From: Cylindrobasidium torrendii FP15055 ss-10
Taxonomy: Eukaryota; Basidiomycota; Agaricomycetes; Agaricales; Physalacriaceae
NCBI GenBank assembly: GCA_000934385.1
Contig: KN880468.1
Coordinates: 62,001 to 126,000, forward strand
Reading direction: 5' to 3'
DNA length: 64,000 nucleotides
The notes below the pieces were generated by a model that was not told where the DNA came from, did not search any database, and worked only from the letters and a program-made list of their open reading frames with translations. A program made the translations under genes and the position numbers. Of this stretch, positions 36,884 through 48,300 are shown one piece after another; position 1 is the first letter of the stretch; each line of letters begins with the position of its first letter.

Positions 36884-37474
36884 GGGTATACCTTTCGTAT
36901 CACCGCGCTTATGGCGGACGGATCATTCATATTTATTGGTGTAAAGGTCGTTTTATTACTTACTCTAACATGACAGAGTGTACATTGTTTTTCATCCAGA
37001 AGGCGCCTCGGTTTGCGCGTAACGGGATGGTGAGCATTAAGTAAGTATGGTGAGATGATACCGTTCCTTGCATATCAATGTCATCTGTAGCAGCTGTCGG
37101 GCGACATTGTCTGCCGTACCTAGGCTGTGATACTGTGTTGCGCGGTGTCTCTGCGCTGTCTCTGCGCAATGGTCGGTTTGCAAAAGCACGGATGTATCCA
37201 AGTTGGTGCGTGGTGTATCTTATAGCGTGAACTCGTTTGCCTATACTGTTATGAAAACATCTAGAGTTAGACGCTGGCCCAGTACTTAGGTGAAGATGCT
37301 ACACACCGCCTTCGTGTACCAAAGTGTGATAAACGTTTAGACTTCACTGTCGACACCGACGATTGCCTGTTTCGAGTGTTACTATCCGCATCAAACTGGC
37401 TCTCTTTGCTGAGGGATCAAAGCATCATATTAGTTCACGTTCATCGTTCGTGCACTCTTCTTCCTTCACTTTCC
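36884..37474. other. Spacer between array members 1 and 2
   Basis: About 590 bp, no gene. Contains the 3' end of member 1 and the prom­oter of member 2. Confidence 0.4.
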
Positions 37475-38721
37475 ATGTTCATACAGTCTAACTTTCGCTT
37501 CATTTTTCTTTTCCACACCTTCCTTTGGAGCGTAGCCGCGGTCGCTGAGAACAGGACTATTGATGATCGAAATGGCGATAGCCATACCTCTGAGAAGCCG
37601 AGATACAGTCCGGACAACGTGTGGGATGGCAAAGGCTGTACTGAATGCACCATCTCTCTGGACGAAAGCAGGGCGCACGATGGAGACTGGAGCGCTGCAA
37701 CTTACAGGCCCAGTGAGATGAGTTCGCTCAATATATCATTTCCATTCGAGGGTGCGTGGCCGAGTACAATGGGGTTATATTTGTTTTGCTCACGTTTGCC
37801 AAGGTACATCCCTGTATGTCTACTTCATTCTCGCAAATGACCAAGGGGTCGGGATCACAGAGTATACAGCGGTCAACTTCACGCTCGACGGGCGACATGA
37901 CGGGAACTTTACGCATTTGCCTCAGACCGGGAAAGGACTGCAGTACAACGCGTCTGTGTATTCAGTAACGGGCTTGCCACAAGCTCGGCATGATTTTCTC
38001 ATCGACACATCCGGTCCCACGATAGCGTGGCTCAACTTCGACTACGCGATTTACACGTGAGTCCTAACTATCGATAGCCCATGTATTCACGCTCACATGT
38101 ATCAGATACGACGACTCTTCTGAACCGAACTTCGCACCCAAGGCTGGACATCCCAAGAATACTACAACCGAGACTGGCAGCAATGCCAATAGTACCCCAA
38201 ATCCACAGATCGATGACCACGTCGAAACGCCTGTTGGTACCATCGTCGGGGTCTCCATAGGCGGAGTCGTTCTTCTGAGTCTCTGCGCTCTTCTGATGCG
38301 CTACTACTTCATACGACGAAAAACTACTCCCGCGATCTTTCCCTTCTTCATAAACTCGCCAAGGCAAACGCATCCGACGCACAGTACTACTGAATCTCGC
38401 TCCCTACCTTCATTCAATGCCCCAAGCACGACTGGACCATCCTTCAATACGCCGAGGGATCGCAAAGTGCGAGCTCCATCACGACCACCCCAAGCGCATG
38501 TCGAAAGCAACACCGTAGTGGACGCTCGTCCACTCCCAGAGCCAGAAACAGACCAGTGCCAACAGTTCCGTCTGCAAATGATGAGGATTGAGGAAGCGAT
38601 GTCTGCTCTTCACACGATGGAAACAGTGCATCATGTTCCGCTGGCTGGTAGGCCATCAAATGATCTACCTCCGGGTTACACGCCGACGCCTACTGGTATT
38701 ACACAGCCGATGCCTTCATAG
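37475..38721 (+). CDS. Receptor-like type I membrane protein with PPGY tail, member 2
   Basis: Exons 37475-37751, 37804-38056, 38106-38721; 381 residues. Signal peptide MFIQSNFRFIFLFHTFLWSV. Ectodomain NRTIDDRNGDS, CxxC in GCTECTI, DGDWSAATY, then after the first intron TSLYVYFILANDQG, NFTLDG and WLNFDYAIYT. Membrane helix about 220-243 (GTIVGVSIGGVVLLSLCALLM) with GxxxG spacing and basic RRK on the cytoplasmic side. Tail: a short helix (QFRLQMMRIEEAMSALHTME) and DLPPGYTPTPT, a PPxY motif, 15-25 residues from the end. An in-frame ATG further upstream (37376) would bury the signal peptide, so 37475 is preferred. Confidence 0.85.
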
Positions 38722-39107
38722 TAAGCGGGGGGCGCGAGCTTCTGGTTGCAGATACAGGTCCGGGGACTACGATTTGGCTCGCGCTGAAGATATGATAGAG
38801 AGTAGGACTATACGCTTTCGTAGAAAAAGAAGTAAATAACGTTAACTTTGTATCATGTCGGCATAGCTTTCGGCATCCCATCAGGATCATGATCCGGGTT
38901 GATTTCAAACAATGGTATTGTTCGATCAAATCACGAACTTGATGACGCAGCAAATGGTTGCGCTGGCATAGCTTTCTGTATCAATTTTTTTGCTGAGTTC
39001 GATGTAGCAGCAGACCGTCCGTTGCGACCTTCCTTCAATCTTCCTTTCTTCCCACCAACTCATCTGGCCATTGTTCTTTTCACGCTCTTGGCCTTATTTA
39101 AACTATC
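38722..39107. other. Spacer between array members 2 and 3, with an out-of-frame hydrophobic segment
   Basis: About 390 bp. Just before member 3, positions 39061-39096 read HLAIVLFTLLALFKLSC, a signal-peptide-like stretch, but in a different frame from the ectodomain and without a close ATG. Confidence 0.45.
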
Positions 39108-40369
39108 ATGTCAACTATCACGCCAGCGAATGCCATTAACATAACCATCGACGACACTTACGGGGACAGCGAGACTGGTGCTGTACCGATATACAGCCCG
39201 GTCAACGCGTGGGATGGAGCCGACTGCATGAAATGTGCCATCCAGCCGGACGCAAGCAAGGCGCATGACGGCTCTTGGTACGCCGCCACATACAATAAAG
39301 GTATGGAGTCTCTTAACATTTCTTTCTCCTTCGAAGGTGCGTGGGTCTGCTTTATTTCGGGGAAGACTTGTACTGAAAAATAGGATGTACGATAGGTACA
39401 GCGCTTTATGTCTACTTCATCCTCGCCAACGATGAAGGTGTAGGCATAACTACCACAACGGCAGTCACCTTTACGCTTGATGGTGTCCCGGACGGGGACT
39501 TTACGCATATACCGTTAGATGCTGAAGGTCTGCAATACAATGAGCTGGTGTATGCCAGGACGGGTCTGAACCAGGAGTGGCACGACTTCCTTATCAGCAC
39601 TTCGGGCTTTCCTGGGGATGATTTTGTGAATTTTGACTACGCACTTTACACGTGAGCTTTTTTTGTCTATGTTTCGATATGTACCAACTTGGGAACTTCC
39701 AGCTACGAAGAAGAGCCTTTGCCAGACTCGGTTTTGAGCACCGAGGAATTTTATACCGTATTTGGTTCGACGGTCACCGAAGCCAAGACCAGACCCACTA
39801 CGCTCACGACCGCATCACAGCCTTCTGCCACAGTAGCTGTGACCTCGTCTGCCGCTCAACACACCGGTATTATCATCGGGACAGTCATTGGCTGCGTCCT
39901 TGCTCTTTCCATGATTGGCGCACTGGTGTGTTTCTACCGGTCACGAAGAAATCGCAAAAACTACTCAAGACGTCCTAGCGGCGCTGAGTCCTACTTTATG
40001 CATACTTCCGCCGGTCCCTCGGAGCGCACAGTCCCGATGGAAGGGGTTTCCTACTACGACCCCGCGCAGAAGACACGTTCCGCGCCGCCGGAGGTTTCCC
40101 GATGGTCCTCGAACTCGAGCCTCATTATGCAGCCAGTGACTCGCCAACCACAACGCAGGAAGCCTGACTCGGATGCCACCAACTTTAATCGACCTCCTCC
40201 GAGTCGCGTCAGCTTCACTCCTCCCCGAAAGGGCTCTGCTACACCCTCAACTCCAACGCCAGCTTCTCGCTCACGGCTCTCTATCATGGGTATGCGCCAT
40301 CAGAGACAGCACGCACTTCGCAAACAAATTCTCAAAATTCAGCACGAGATGGCTACTCTACCCAATTGA
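39108..40369 (+). CDS. Receptor-like membrane protein, member 3 (no signal peptide, no PPGY)
   Basis: Exons 39108-39336, 39396-39651, 39703-40369; 383 residues. The ectodomain matches the family (ITIDDTYGDSETG, CxxC in DCMKCAI, DGSWYAATY, TALYVYFILANDEG, NFDYALYT), and the membrane helix lies at about 217-240 (GIIIGTVIGCVLALSMIGALVCFY) before RSRRNRKN. Two family features are missing. The N-terminus is MSTITPANAIN with no hydrophobic leader: an upstream in-frame stop (TAA at 39102) separates it from the leader-like sequence, which sits in another frame. The tail stops at HEMATLPN, right after the conserved helix, without PPGY. It may be an intracellular or degenerate member, or the true first exon may be elsewhere. 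Confidence 0.7.
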
Positions 40370-40742
40370 CGTCGAGGGAGGCAAATCAAAGAATGGAGGC
40401 ATATGATATCATTCTAGCATGCATCGGGGCTATATGCAGTTTTGTGGGGATCAATTCAGACTTTGACTGTTTGTTGTTCTTGGATCTTTGCGCTCGGTTT
40501 GGGCGCGACATCGTATATATTTGCATTATTGCGTGTATGAAATTTTCTTGGATATATTTACTAGTTAAATTCAGGGTATGCATGGCGCCTGATTTTCGTT
40601 TGAACCACTGCACCAAATTGTGGCGGGCATAACATGTGACCGAAGTGCCGGCGGCGTCTATACCATGAGCGCGGGGTAGCGACGCCTCGTTAGACACGAA
40701 CGACCATCTCGCGGACAACTGGCCATTTTCATTATCTCTAGA
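40370..40742. other. Intergenic region
   Basis: About 370 bp, AT-rich; separates member 3 from the cupin gene. No feature seen. Confidence 0.35.
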
Positions 40743-41907
40743 ATGCCACACAGCCGCTCTGGTTCTCGCAGCTCATCGTCTGGAAGCACCAGCCCAGCGT
40801 CTTTCATAAGCGCGCCCACGGATACAGCTTCAGCGCCAACAGTAGAGCCAAGCCCAGAGAAGCCTGGCGAATCGTCAGCCAACGCACAGGAACGGACTCT
40901 GTACGATGGTTCGTCGGCGACAAGTGATAGGACGGTCACGCCGGCACCCAGCGCCCTTTCGTTTGCACCTCCTCCCCCGTTATTGGAAAAGAAGAACAAG
41001 AAAGCCCGAAGAACGGAGAGTCATGCGTCGGAGGTCGACCCTGCAGTATCTGAAGTGCTGGTATATGGCTCGGACAATGTGGTAGCCAAGAGGCGTGCGT
41101 GCTACGCTCTCCCACACGCGTAATTACTCACAGCTGGGAATCACAGGCGTTGTATTTCCGGCAAAGCTTGTCAAGTCTATGCCAGCGACAGTGCCGAATG
41201 AGGGCTTCGCAGTCCTGCGTGCTCTCTCGGACAGTTCTGCAGAAGGGACGTTCGTTGCGTCTGGGCACCTCGAAATATCAGGCAGCAAGTCACCCAAGAA
41301 CACACATGACAATACATTTGTGCGTACCCATACTCCCCATATCTGGTATATCATGTTGAGCATATGTAGATCTTCTACGTTGTTGAGGGTGCAGTGACCG
41401 TTCGCATTCACAAGTCCTATCACACTGTTACTGCTGGCGACTTGTTCTTGATACCGCGGGGTAAGTCCCTTCGGTCATCCAGTCAGCTCAAACCCGTAGA
41501 TTGATGTCCTCGAAGAGAATACCTACTCCATCGAGAACATATCTGACAAACCTTCTCGTCTTGTCTTCACCCAGACTCGCGAAAGCTCCAGCTCTACAGC
41601 AGACCCCTTGCGTCTCGTCAAACGCGCCAAGCTGCCGAATGGAATCACCACGTCGAAGGCGTTTATCCTCCTCGGCTGGATCCTCGAGCGCGTTCTCAAG
41701 CGGGCTAACATCTACAAGAAATTCGCGTTGCTTTATGCGCGCCGGGGGCGCTTTTACTGGAACCAACATATCCACGGGACGCGCGCGTATCTGGTCTTCT
41801 TCATCCTGGGCTGGCTGGTGCGAAGCATGCCTGTACCATGGGGCTCGCATCTCAACCCGCCCAGGGTGAATATCCAGTTCATCAAGGACACTCCAAAACG
41901 GAAGTGA
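40743..41907 (+). CDS. CENP-C/Mif2-like cupin protein with hydrophobic C-terminus
   Basis: Exons 40743-41094, 41147-41319, 41370-41460, 41516-41907; 335 residues. The N-terminal 110 residues are Ser/Pro-rich. The middle is a Mif2-type cupin: FVASGHLEIS, KNTHDNTFIFYVVEGAVTVR and HKSYHTVTAGDLFLIPR followed by NTYSIENISD and RLVFTQTRE. This is the fold that dimerises CENP-C at centromeres, but no CENP-C signature motif is visible upstream, so this is a paralogue rather than the kinetochore protein. After the cupin come about 100 basic residues with two hydrophobic runs (AFILLGWILERVL, AYLVFFILGWLVRSM), which is unlike Mif2. Splice 3 gives PRENTY where the family has PRGNTY. Function unknown. Confidence 0.75.
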
Positions 41908-42294
41908 TGCATGCAAAATGGGGGAGGGCGACGTTCGTGTATTTTGGTTTGAAATTCTACTGTATTGCTTTGTGAACATTCTAGATTGTATATTGCTTCA
42001 TTTTAGCCTCTTTTGGTGCTGGCTACAGTCCACGAACTTGAGAGCTCGTTGAAACGTTCATGCTTGCTACATCGACCTCAGCAAAGGGACTGTCGGAGGC
42101 TGTGTCACACTGCTAGCTGCTGTTTGCTGCGTACATGAGCAGCAGCGCCAGGGTTAAGTACCAACTCTCTACTAATCGAGCACCCTTATTTCTATGCAAC
42201 TATGATAGTGGCAAGCATAAACTTTTCTTCTCGCAAGAGTACACACGGTAAGGACAAGATATACAATGATAGTCTTTCGAAACGGCCTCCTACC
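41908..42294. other. Convergent intergenic region
   Basis: About 390 bp between the 3' ends of the cupin gene and member 4. No feature beyond transcript ends. Confidence 0.35.
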
Positions 42295-43507
42295 CTATCC
42301 TCTGGTTGGCGTCGCGGTGTACCCTGGAGGTAGATCACCATCCACCCATGGATACTGATCCTCTAGCTCTAGTCTATATGAGGCATTCAAGTCCTGAGCG
42401 CTAGCCCCCATCATCTGCTGCTGCTGAAGCGGCTGGTCCGTAGCTGCCATGGGCAATGAACGTCTGCCCGCTTTGACATCGCCTTGAGGGTAAACGTATG
42501 GACCGAATGGTGCTTGGGAATCAGGGCTCATCGTATAGGTCGATGGTGTCGAGCTGCTTCCCGTGTTCTACAAAAGGGGAGGTTGAGGATGAGCCACTGG
42601 AGATGGTTGTTTTAGCGAAAGAGCTTACATCGAAGAAGGGAACCATCGTGGGAGGCCGCACGATACTCTTGCGAGCCCTGCAATGTGCGACGCAGCATAG
42701 CACGATGACGACGAGACCAAGGAGGACGAAACCGCCGATGGAGACCCCAACGACGGCACCGACAGGCATTGTGGCGCGATTACCAGTCTGCGAGCTCGAG
42801 TTGCTGAGAGTGGCGGCTGCAGTGGTTGCGGTGTCGTTGTACCTAATACGCGGCATGATATCAGCTGCGGGAGTGCAGGGGCAATAATTGAAAACTCACG
42901 TATAGATTGCATAGTCAAAATTGACCCACGCTTCCTGGTCCCCGGTGGTGTCGATCAAAAAATCGTGTTGCCCTTGTCGCAAACCCGTTCTCGAGTACAC
43001 AAGCGCGTTGTACTGCAGTCCTTTTCCTGCCTCAGGCAGATGCACGAAATTCCCGTCAGGATTGCCATCGATCGTGAAGCTGACCGCTGTATTCTCTGTG
43101 ATCCCGGGCTTTTGGCCGTTCTCGAGGATGAAGAAGACCCAGAGGGACGTGCCTGAGACCGAGCAAGCAACAATGGTCAGTGTTCAACGTAAACAGCTAT
43201 CACCAGTAGGAGTCAAATTCTATCACGCACCCTCGAACGAAAACGATATATTGAGGGAACTCATCCTGTTAGGCCTGTAGGTTGCAGCACTCCAGGTGCC
43301 GTCGTACGCCTTATTTTCGTCCGGAGAGATGGCGCATGTAGTGCAGCCTTTGCCGTGCCAAACGTTTCCCGGACGGTATACTGGAATCGCAAAGGTATGA
43401 CTGTCGCCGTTGCGGTTGTCGATAGTCCTGTTCTCGACAATCGCTGCCGCGCGCCAGACGAAGGCAAGGAGCATTGCGATGCAGCGCAGACGGAGGAGTA
43501 GGGACAT
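42295..43507 (-). CDS. Receptor-like type I membrane protein with PPGY tail, member 4
   Basis: Exons 43507-43231, 43152-42900, 42842-42629, 42567-42295; 338 residues. Signal peptide MSLLLRLRCIAMLLAFVW. Ectodomain NRTIDNRNGDS, CxxC in GCTTCAI, DGTWSAATY, TSLWVFFILENGQ, WVNFDYAIYT. Stalk with NDT and NSSS sequons, membrane helix about 203-225 (VGAVVGVSIGGFVLLGLVVIV), then CRARK. The tail is split by a fourth-exon intron (GTAAGC...TTTGTAG) absent from members 1-3; splicing joins FFD to NTGSSSTPSTYT and leads to a Gln-rich run and DGDLPPGYTATPTRG at the very end. Without that intron the frame stops early at LYDEP. Opposite orientation to members 1-3. Confidence 0.85.
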
Positions 43508-43905
43508 GGTGGGTGTACTGAAGAAAAGCGCACGGACGATAAGGCGTAAACGCATGGTACCTCAGCAAAAGATGACTTTAATGCGGCCAAAACTCGACTT
43601 CCATCTCTCAGAAGTTGGTGACAAGATCGGCATCTTGGAACGAAGGAATAGACTGATGTAGCCTGATGAAGCGCGCCGTAATACCTCGACACGCCACTTG
43701 AAGTCGTCAGAATGAGAAAAAATAGTATGCAATGCAATGCACGGGCCGTTGAACTTGTAGAAAAAATGAAATAATTATAGATAATAATGGCACTTCAAGA
43801 TACGACAGGGTGTCCGGACCCTTTACGGGACTTTTAGCGATCCTTCCGGCTGACTCATCACAATGAATTGTGCCCATCACGTAGAATGCAACGCTGGGGC
43901 AAAAA
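43508..43905. other. Spacer between members 4 and 5
   Basis: About 400 bp: promoter of member 4 and 3' end of member 5. No other feature. Confidence 0.35.
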
Positions 43906-44867
43906 TTACATGCCGTATGCTTGCGCCTGCGTTGATCTTGTAGGCGCCGGGGTGTATCCTGGAGGTAAGTCGTCACGCGATTCATGCGCCCATGGCTCTG
44001 TCTCCAGTCCGTATGAGGCATCCAACTCTTGGGTCCTCATCGACATCGTCTGATGCTGACGCTCTGCCTGTCGCTGGTCCGCAGCTGCCATGGGCAGTGG
44101 ACCGCCGCGCGACTTGGGGTTTGCTTGGACTTGAATACTTGTTTGAGTGTATGGATCGACTCGAAATGGAGGTTGGAAGCCACGGTCTCTCGTATAGGTC
44201 GATGGATTTGAGCTGCTTGTCGTATTCTGCGTGAGAGGGGTTGAGGATTATTCAGAGGCGACGATTCAGCAGGGAGCTCACGACGTTTAAGGCAACCATT
44301 GCCGCGGAAGTCTGGTCCTCCCATCTCGGTGTTTTGCACCGTTTAGACTTAAAGTGGCGTAGGAGAATGACTAAGAGGCACAGAATGACAACACCACCGA
44401 CGGAGACGCCGACGATGGCACCAACGGGGACTGGGTCGTGATCACCAGTCTGCGAGTCAGAGTGGCTGGTGTCGTTGCCAGTATCCGAGTCACCAGAACG
44501 GCCAGGACCGATTTCACGCGCAAAAAACAGCTGAAACGCGACCGAAAACTGATACTTTTCTGCACGCATTTGGCACGCGCATATTGCACGAAACGTGAGA
44601 TAGGCGTTTTCAGGCGATCAATACGCAATGAACACGCCGATTACAAGTTTTCAGAAGTCACAAAAGCATGGAATACTGGTAGTGCTCAACACGATTAATT
44701 CGAATTTTTCCGTATGGAAACGGTCCCACCCGTCGCGGTGAGTCGGCTGTGGTAGCAGTGTCGTTGTATCTGATGCGTCGCATGGGTTTAGTAGCGAATG
44801 CGTACGCGGGCAGTTTTTGGAGACGCACGTGTAGACTGCATAGTCAAAGGTAAGCCACGAGGGTTGA
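43906..44867 (-). pseudogene. Receptor-like PPGY protein, member 5: 3' half, cut off by a transposon
   Basis: Continues the 5' half at 57972-57430. The first 39 bases (44867-44829) finish exon 2 (QPSWLTFDYAVYT), then donor GTGCGT. Exon 3 starts at 44769 (YNDTATTADS), is interrupted by the 248-bp MITE at 44492-44739, resumes DTGNDTSHSDSQTG and holds the membrane helix PVGAIVGVSVGGVVILCLLVIL. A tail intron as in member 4 leads to NTTSSSNPSTYTR and the PPxY site DDLPPGYTPAPT near the C-terminus. Everything apart from the two insertions is open, so the damage is recent. As it stands the half lacks a start, signal peptide and promoter. Confidence 0.85.
44492..44739. mobile_element. 248-bp MITE with 5-bp target duplication, inside member 5
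   Basis: Flanked on both sides by GAGTC (44487-44491 and 44740-44744). The ends form an imperfect inverted repeat of about 19 bp: ACCAGAACGGCCAGGACCG at the left against ACCGCGACGGGTGGGACCG read in from the right. No coding capacity. Insertion adds 253 bp including the duplicated target, shifting the host frame; the empty site reads TADSDTGNDTS in frame. Superfamily not assigned. Confidence 0.75.
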
Positions 44868-44871
44868 GCAC
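44868..44871. repeat. Target-site duplication GCAC, left of the large transposon
   Basis: Matches GCAC at 57430-57433 on the other side of the element. Using one copy restores the member-5 coding frame. Confidence 0.8.
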
Positions 44872-44904
44872 ATCAGGAAAAGCCTATCCAATCCATTTCC
44901 ACCC
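44872..44904. repeat. Left terminal inverted repeat (33 bp)
   Basis: Identical to the reverse complement of 57397-57429. Similarity continues a few bases (AGGC) after a one-base gap. Confidence 0.9.
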
Positions 44905-45305
44905 CAGGCTGCCCTAGGTGCACAGCAGCCAGTGTCCATCACCTATGTCACCATGGTAAACCTGGCTATAGCATGGCTAACATAGCCGATATAACGGACA
45001 TGCAGTGCACCTATGCCAACCTCTCAGACATAGGTTGTACGCAACACATTGGTATAACCTATAGACACATATATCATTCCAGGGTACTGAGCTAACTTAT
45101 GTTTACCTCATGTATCTTCAAGTCTACTTACAAGCTCCTAGCATACTACAATGACCTAGGCTGCCATCAACCAGTCATACTAAGAACCAGATTGCCCAAA
45201 ATTGCGAGCTTCCAAAGCACAAACCCTGTATTGCACATGCTAGTAAACAAGATTGCGAAAATAGCGAAGTTACACTACAATTACAAAGCACTGGTATTTG
45301 TAAGA
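44905..45305. other. Left subterminal region of the transposon
   Basis: About 400 bp without genes, containing repeated CCTATG/CATAGGT-type words on both strands (for example near 44967, 45019-45031 and 45056), resembling subterminal transposase-binding repeats of CACTA-like elements. Confidence 0.5.
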
Positions 45306-48300
45306 TTAAGATAGGTAAACGGTACGATAAGTATATAAGCTTAGCCAATTATTCACATGGAAGTCCTTACATGTATCTAATACACAGTCATCTGTATTCC
45401 ACACAGCTTTGGGGGTCTTGCGGAAGTCGGGGACGAGCATGCAGCTCTGGCGAATATTCGAGAGAGGAATGATGGAAAATAGCTGTTTGCCGTTTTTGTC
45501 AAGCTCCTTTGCCACATATGGGAGGTTGTGAGTGTCGGCAGCCCCGCGTGCAAGCTTTGGTTTAGTGTACCACTTGACGTAGGCCAGAGGTAGTCGGGGC
45601 CAATATGCCGGATAAGGGACAAGCACATCGTGTATCTTGACAGTCTCGGGGAGACGAAAAACGAGACATACACGGCCAATGCGCGTCCCTGACAAGTAGC
45701 ATGAGAATCCAGGGTGTATACAACAATGAGCTACACACCTTGAAGGCCGGTGACCTCGGCGTCGTCACCATCTAGCACAATGACCGTGTCATAACGCCCA
45801 CCATCGAGAGGGGATGCCTTGACCCAGTCGTTCTCCCGGGTTTCGTCGTCAAGGCCTTCTCGTGAAAATTTGAACGAGTGAAAGACATCGATCCGGTCAA
45901 AGGGGATGCTGGAATACCGGTTGGCAACAAAGGTGTGTTGGAGCTCGAGGTCATTGATGTAGTCGCGAAGCTGGGAACGCAGAGAGGGTAGGTGGTGCTC
46001 GACAGCAACCACAGACACAAAACGACGAGGCAGGGTGGGATTCTTTGGAAGCAGAAGCTCTTGAAACGGACGGCGAGATGAATCAGGTTGCGCAATGGGT
46101 ACTGGTTGATCATCTGCATTTGCAGATGCAGGAGCTGACGTAGGGGGAGGCTTGGGGTTGGAGGCGTCGTCTGTAGGAGGTTTCACTGCAAATGGGTAAG
46201 ATATGTGGTGCAGCAGAGAGCAGTAGCAAAGCTTACCGATGTTTGTATGTACCCACTCGAGGTAGCGAGAAAAGCAATGGACACTCTCGAGTCGAGTGAC
46301 CCAGGTGCACATCTGGGGGAACTCGTCGCGGTGATTGGAGGCACGCCATCCCTTCTTCGCAAACTCGATGTGTAGGCGCTCGAACATTTCGGTGTTGAAG
46401 TTCTCTGTCGTGCCAAAGAGACGGATCATCTTGACGTAGTGTACTAGCGAGTGGAATTTGGGAATGTGGAAGTGCTTGCGAACCTTCACCTTGATGAAAT
46501 AGTCCTTGTTGGCGCGCCAGCGTTTGAGGGCAGCATCCATGTAACCGAGGGTTTCTTCGTCATGAGTCCGGTACTGCGCAAGGTGTATGAAGTCGAGGAT
46601 GGCTCGTACAGCGGTGACAGCCTGCTTGGGGAGGCGGTCGACAATACAGGCTAAAAGGATCTTGCCCATATTCTTGCGCTCACTCCCACTGATCTGAGAG
46701 AGCGCGCTGATCCCGTTCTTGAAATGGCGGAGGCCCAGGGCTCGAGGAAGTCGGCGGATACGGAGGTCGAGCTCTTCCTTTGTCATGAGCTGCTGGCACC
46801 AATCAATGATGTGCTTCAACACGCCCTGATATAGTTGGTGAAGGACGTCGGGGGTCTGTGCCAGGTGGATGTCGGTGAACGGAAGGTCCTTCCAGAACGG
46901 CTCGGTTACATTTCCGTTGACATTGGCTTTCATGCAGGTCTTGAAGTACTTCGTTTTGGACGAGGTGGTCGCGGCAATATCCCGCATTGTCTTCAGCGTG
47001 TCGGCTTGCCTGCGAGACTGTGCGGGCGGAAAGTTGTCGGATTCGTGTAGGTCGGTGTGGCACTTCGGGCAGGATCCCTGCTTGCTGCAGGTAACTAGGC
47101 ATTGTTCTGGATAATCAGCCACATAAGCAGCGAGGATGGGGTGGACAGTGTGAATTTCGCCGTTGCCGGTGGCCATCTTCACACCCTCCTTGCCAGCAAC
47201 AACAAGTGGCTTGAACAACTCTGTCATCGCGGCATGAAAGAGGCGCTGGTAGCGAGCACTGGCGCTGGAGATGTCCTTGGAGATCTTTTCGACAGGAAGA
47301 TAGGCGATTAAAATGCACGCCTGCTCGGAGGGCTTACGGCGGAGGGCACTGGGGATATTGCCAAGGGTCAGATAGACCGGATACGCCTGCCTGCTCCCTG
47401 AGAGCTGGGTGAGCTGGGTCTTGTCCGTGGAGATAATCACGGAGGCCAGTGTGTGACCGATGGGAAGCATATTCTGAAGCAAGATGAGATGGAATGCATG
47501 AGAAGGGAAGTTGACTGCTCGCCTGGATTCTCCACCACCAATCTCCCGTCCACATTTCATTGACGATGCGATGAGTCTTGTTGCGGTCCGTGAATATCTT
47601 GGAAGGGCGGTACACAATCTTGTTCGCAAGCGATGGGTCGCCCCACAGGCTCTGAATAGCTTCGAGGATGTTGCGATGTCGTAAGATGAAGGTGTCGTCG
47701 GGGCGGTCAGGAAATGAGAGCTCCTTGGTGAGCCATTCGCCAGCACGTCGTGGTATTCCGTCCAATGTTTGATGAAGGCCCGCAGTGTTCTCATATGTCA
47801 ATCCAAGTCTCTCCTTGACCTGTAGACATAGCATCAGCTTCACCATTTGTTAAGAAACAATAAATCGTACCCCGTCTATGTTAAGCAATCTGTTGAAGGA
47901 CGAGTGCCCTATACCGTCGGACACCATCCATCTTGCAATCTCCCAATCCAACTTGGAAGCAAAGGGATGATAAATGTTGACGTTGGCGATGTCGGGTCGT
48001 CCGGTTCCATCCATGAGTTCCTCGTTGGAAGTCGAAGGCACAGCTGCGTCTCCGAAGATGGAGCGCCACCGCTCGCGAATACTAGAGGCGATGGAAATCT
48101 TTGTAGCGGCGGTGGGATGGTAGACAATCGTCTCTTCCGCGTCGTCGTCGGCGTCTGTATCATCCAAGCAGCGAGGTCGAGTACCAATTCTTTGCGCAAG
48201 TCGATGGCGAAGTGTCGAAGGTCCCGGCCCAGCTTCTCCCAGCTCCACGTCGGGTTCATCAATCGTAAATAACTCCTCTTCCAACTCGAGGAGCTCGCGC

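Noticed and set aside
36355..36930. Long minus-strand open frame opposite member 1
   Set aside because: Shadow of the GC-rich coding strand; no domain or start context.
40743..41907. Calling the cupin gene CENP-C (MIF2)
   Set aside because: No CENP-C motif is visible, and the hydrophobic C-terminus is foreign to Mif2.
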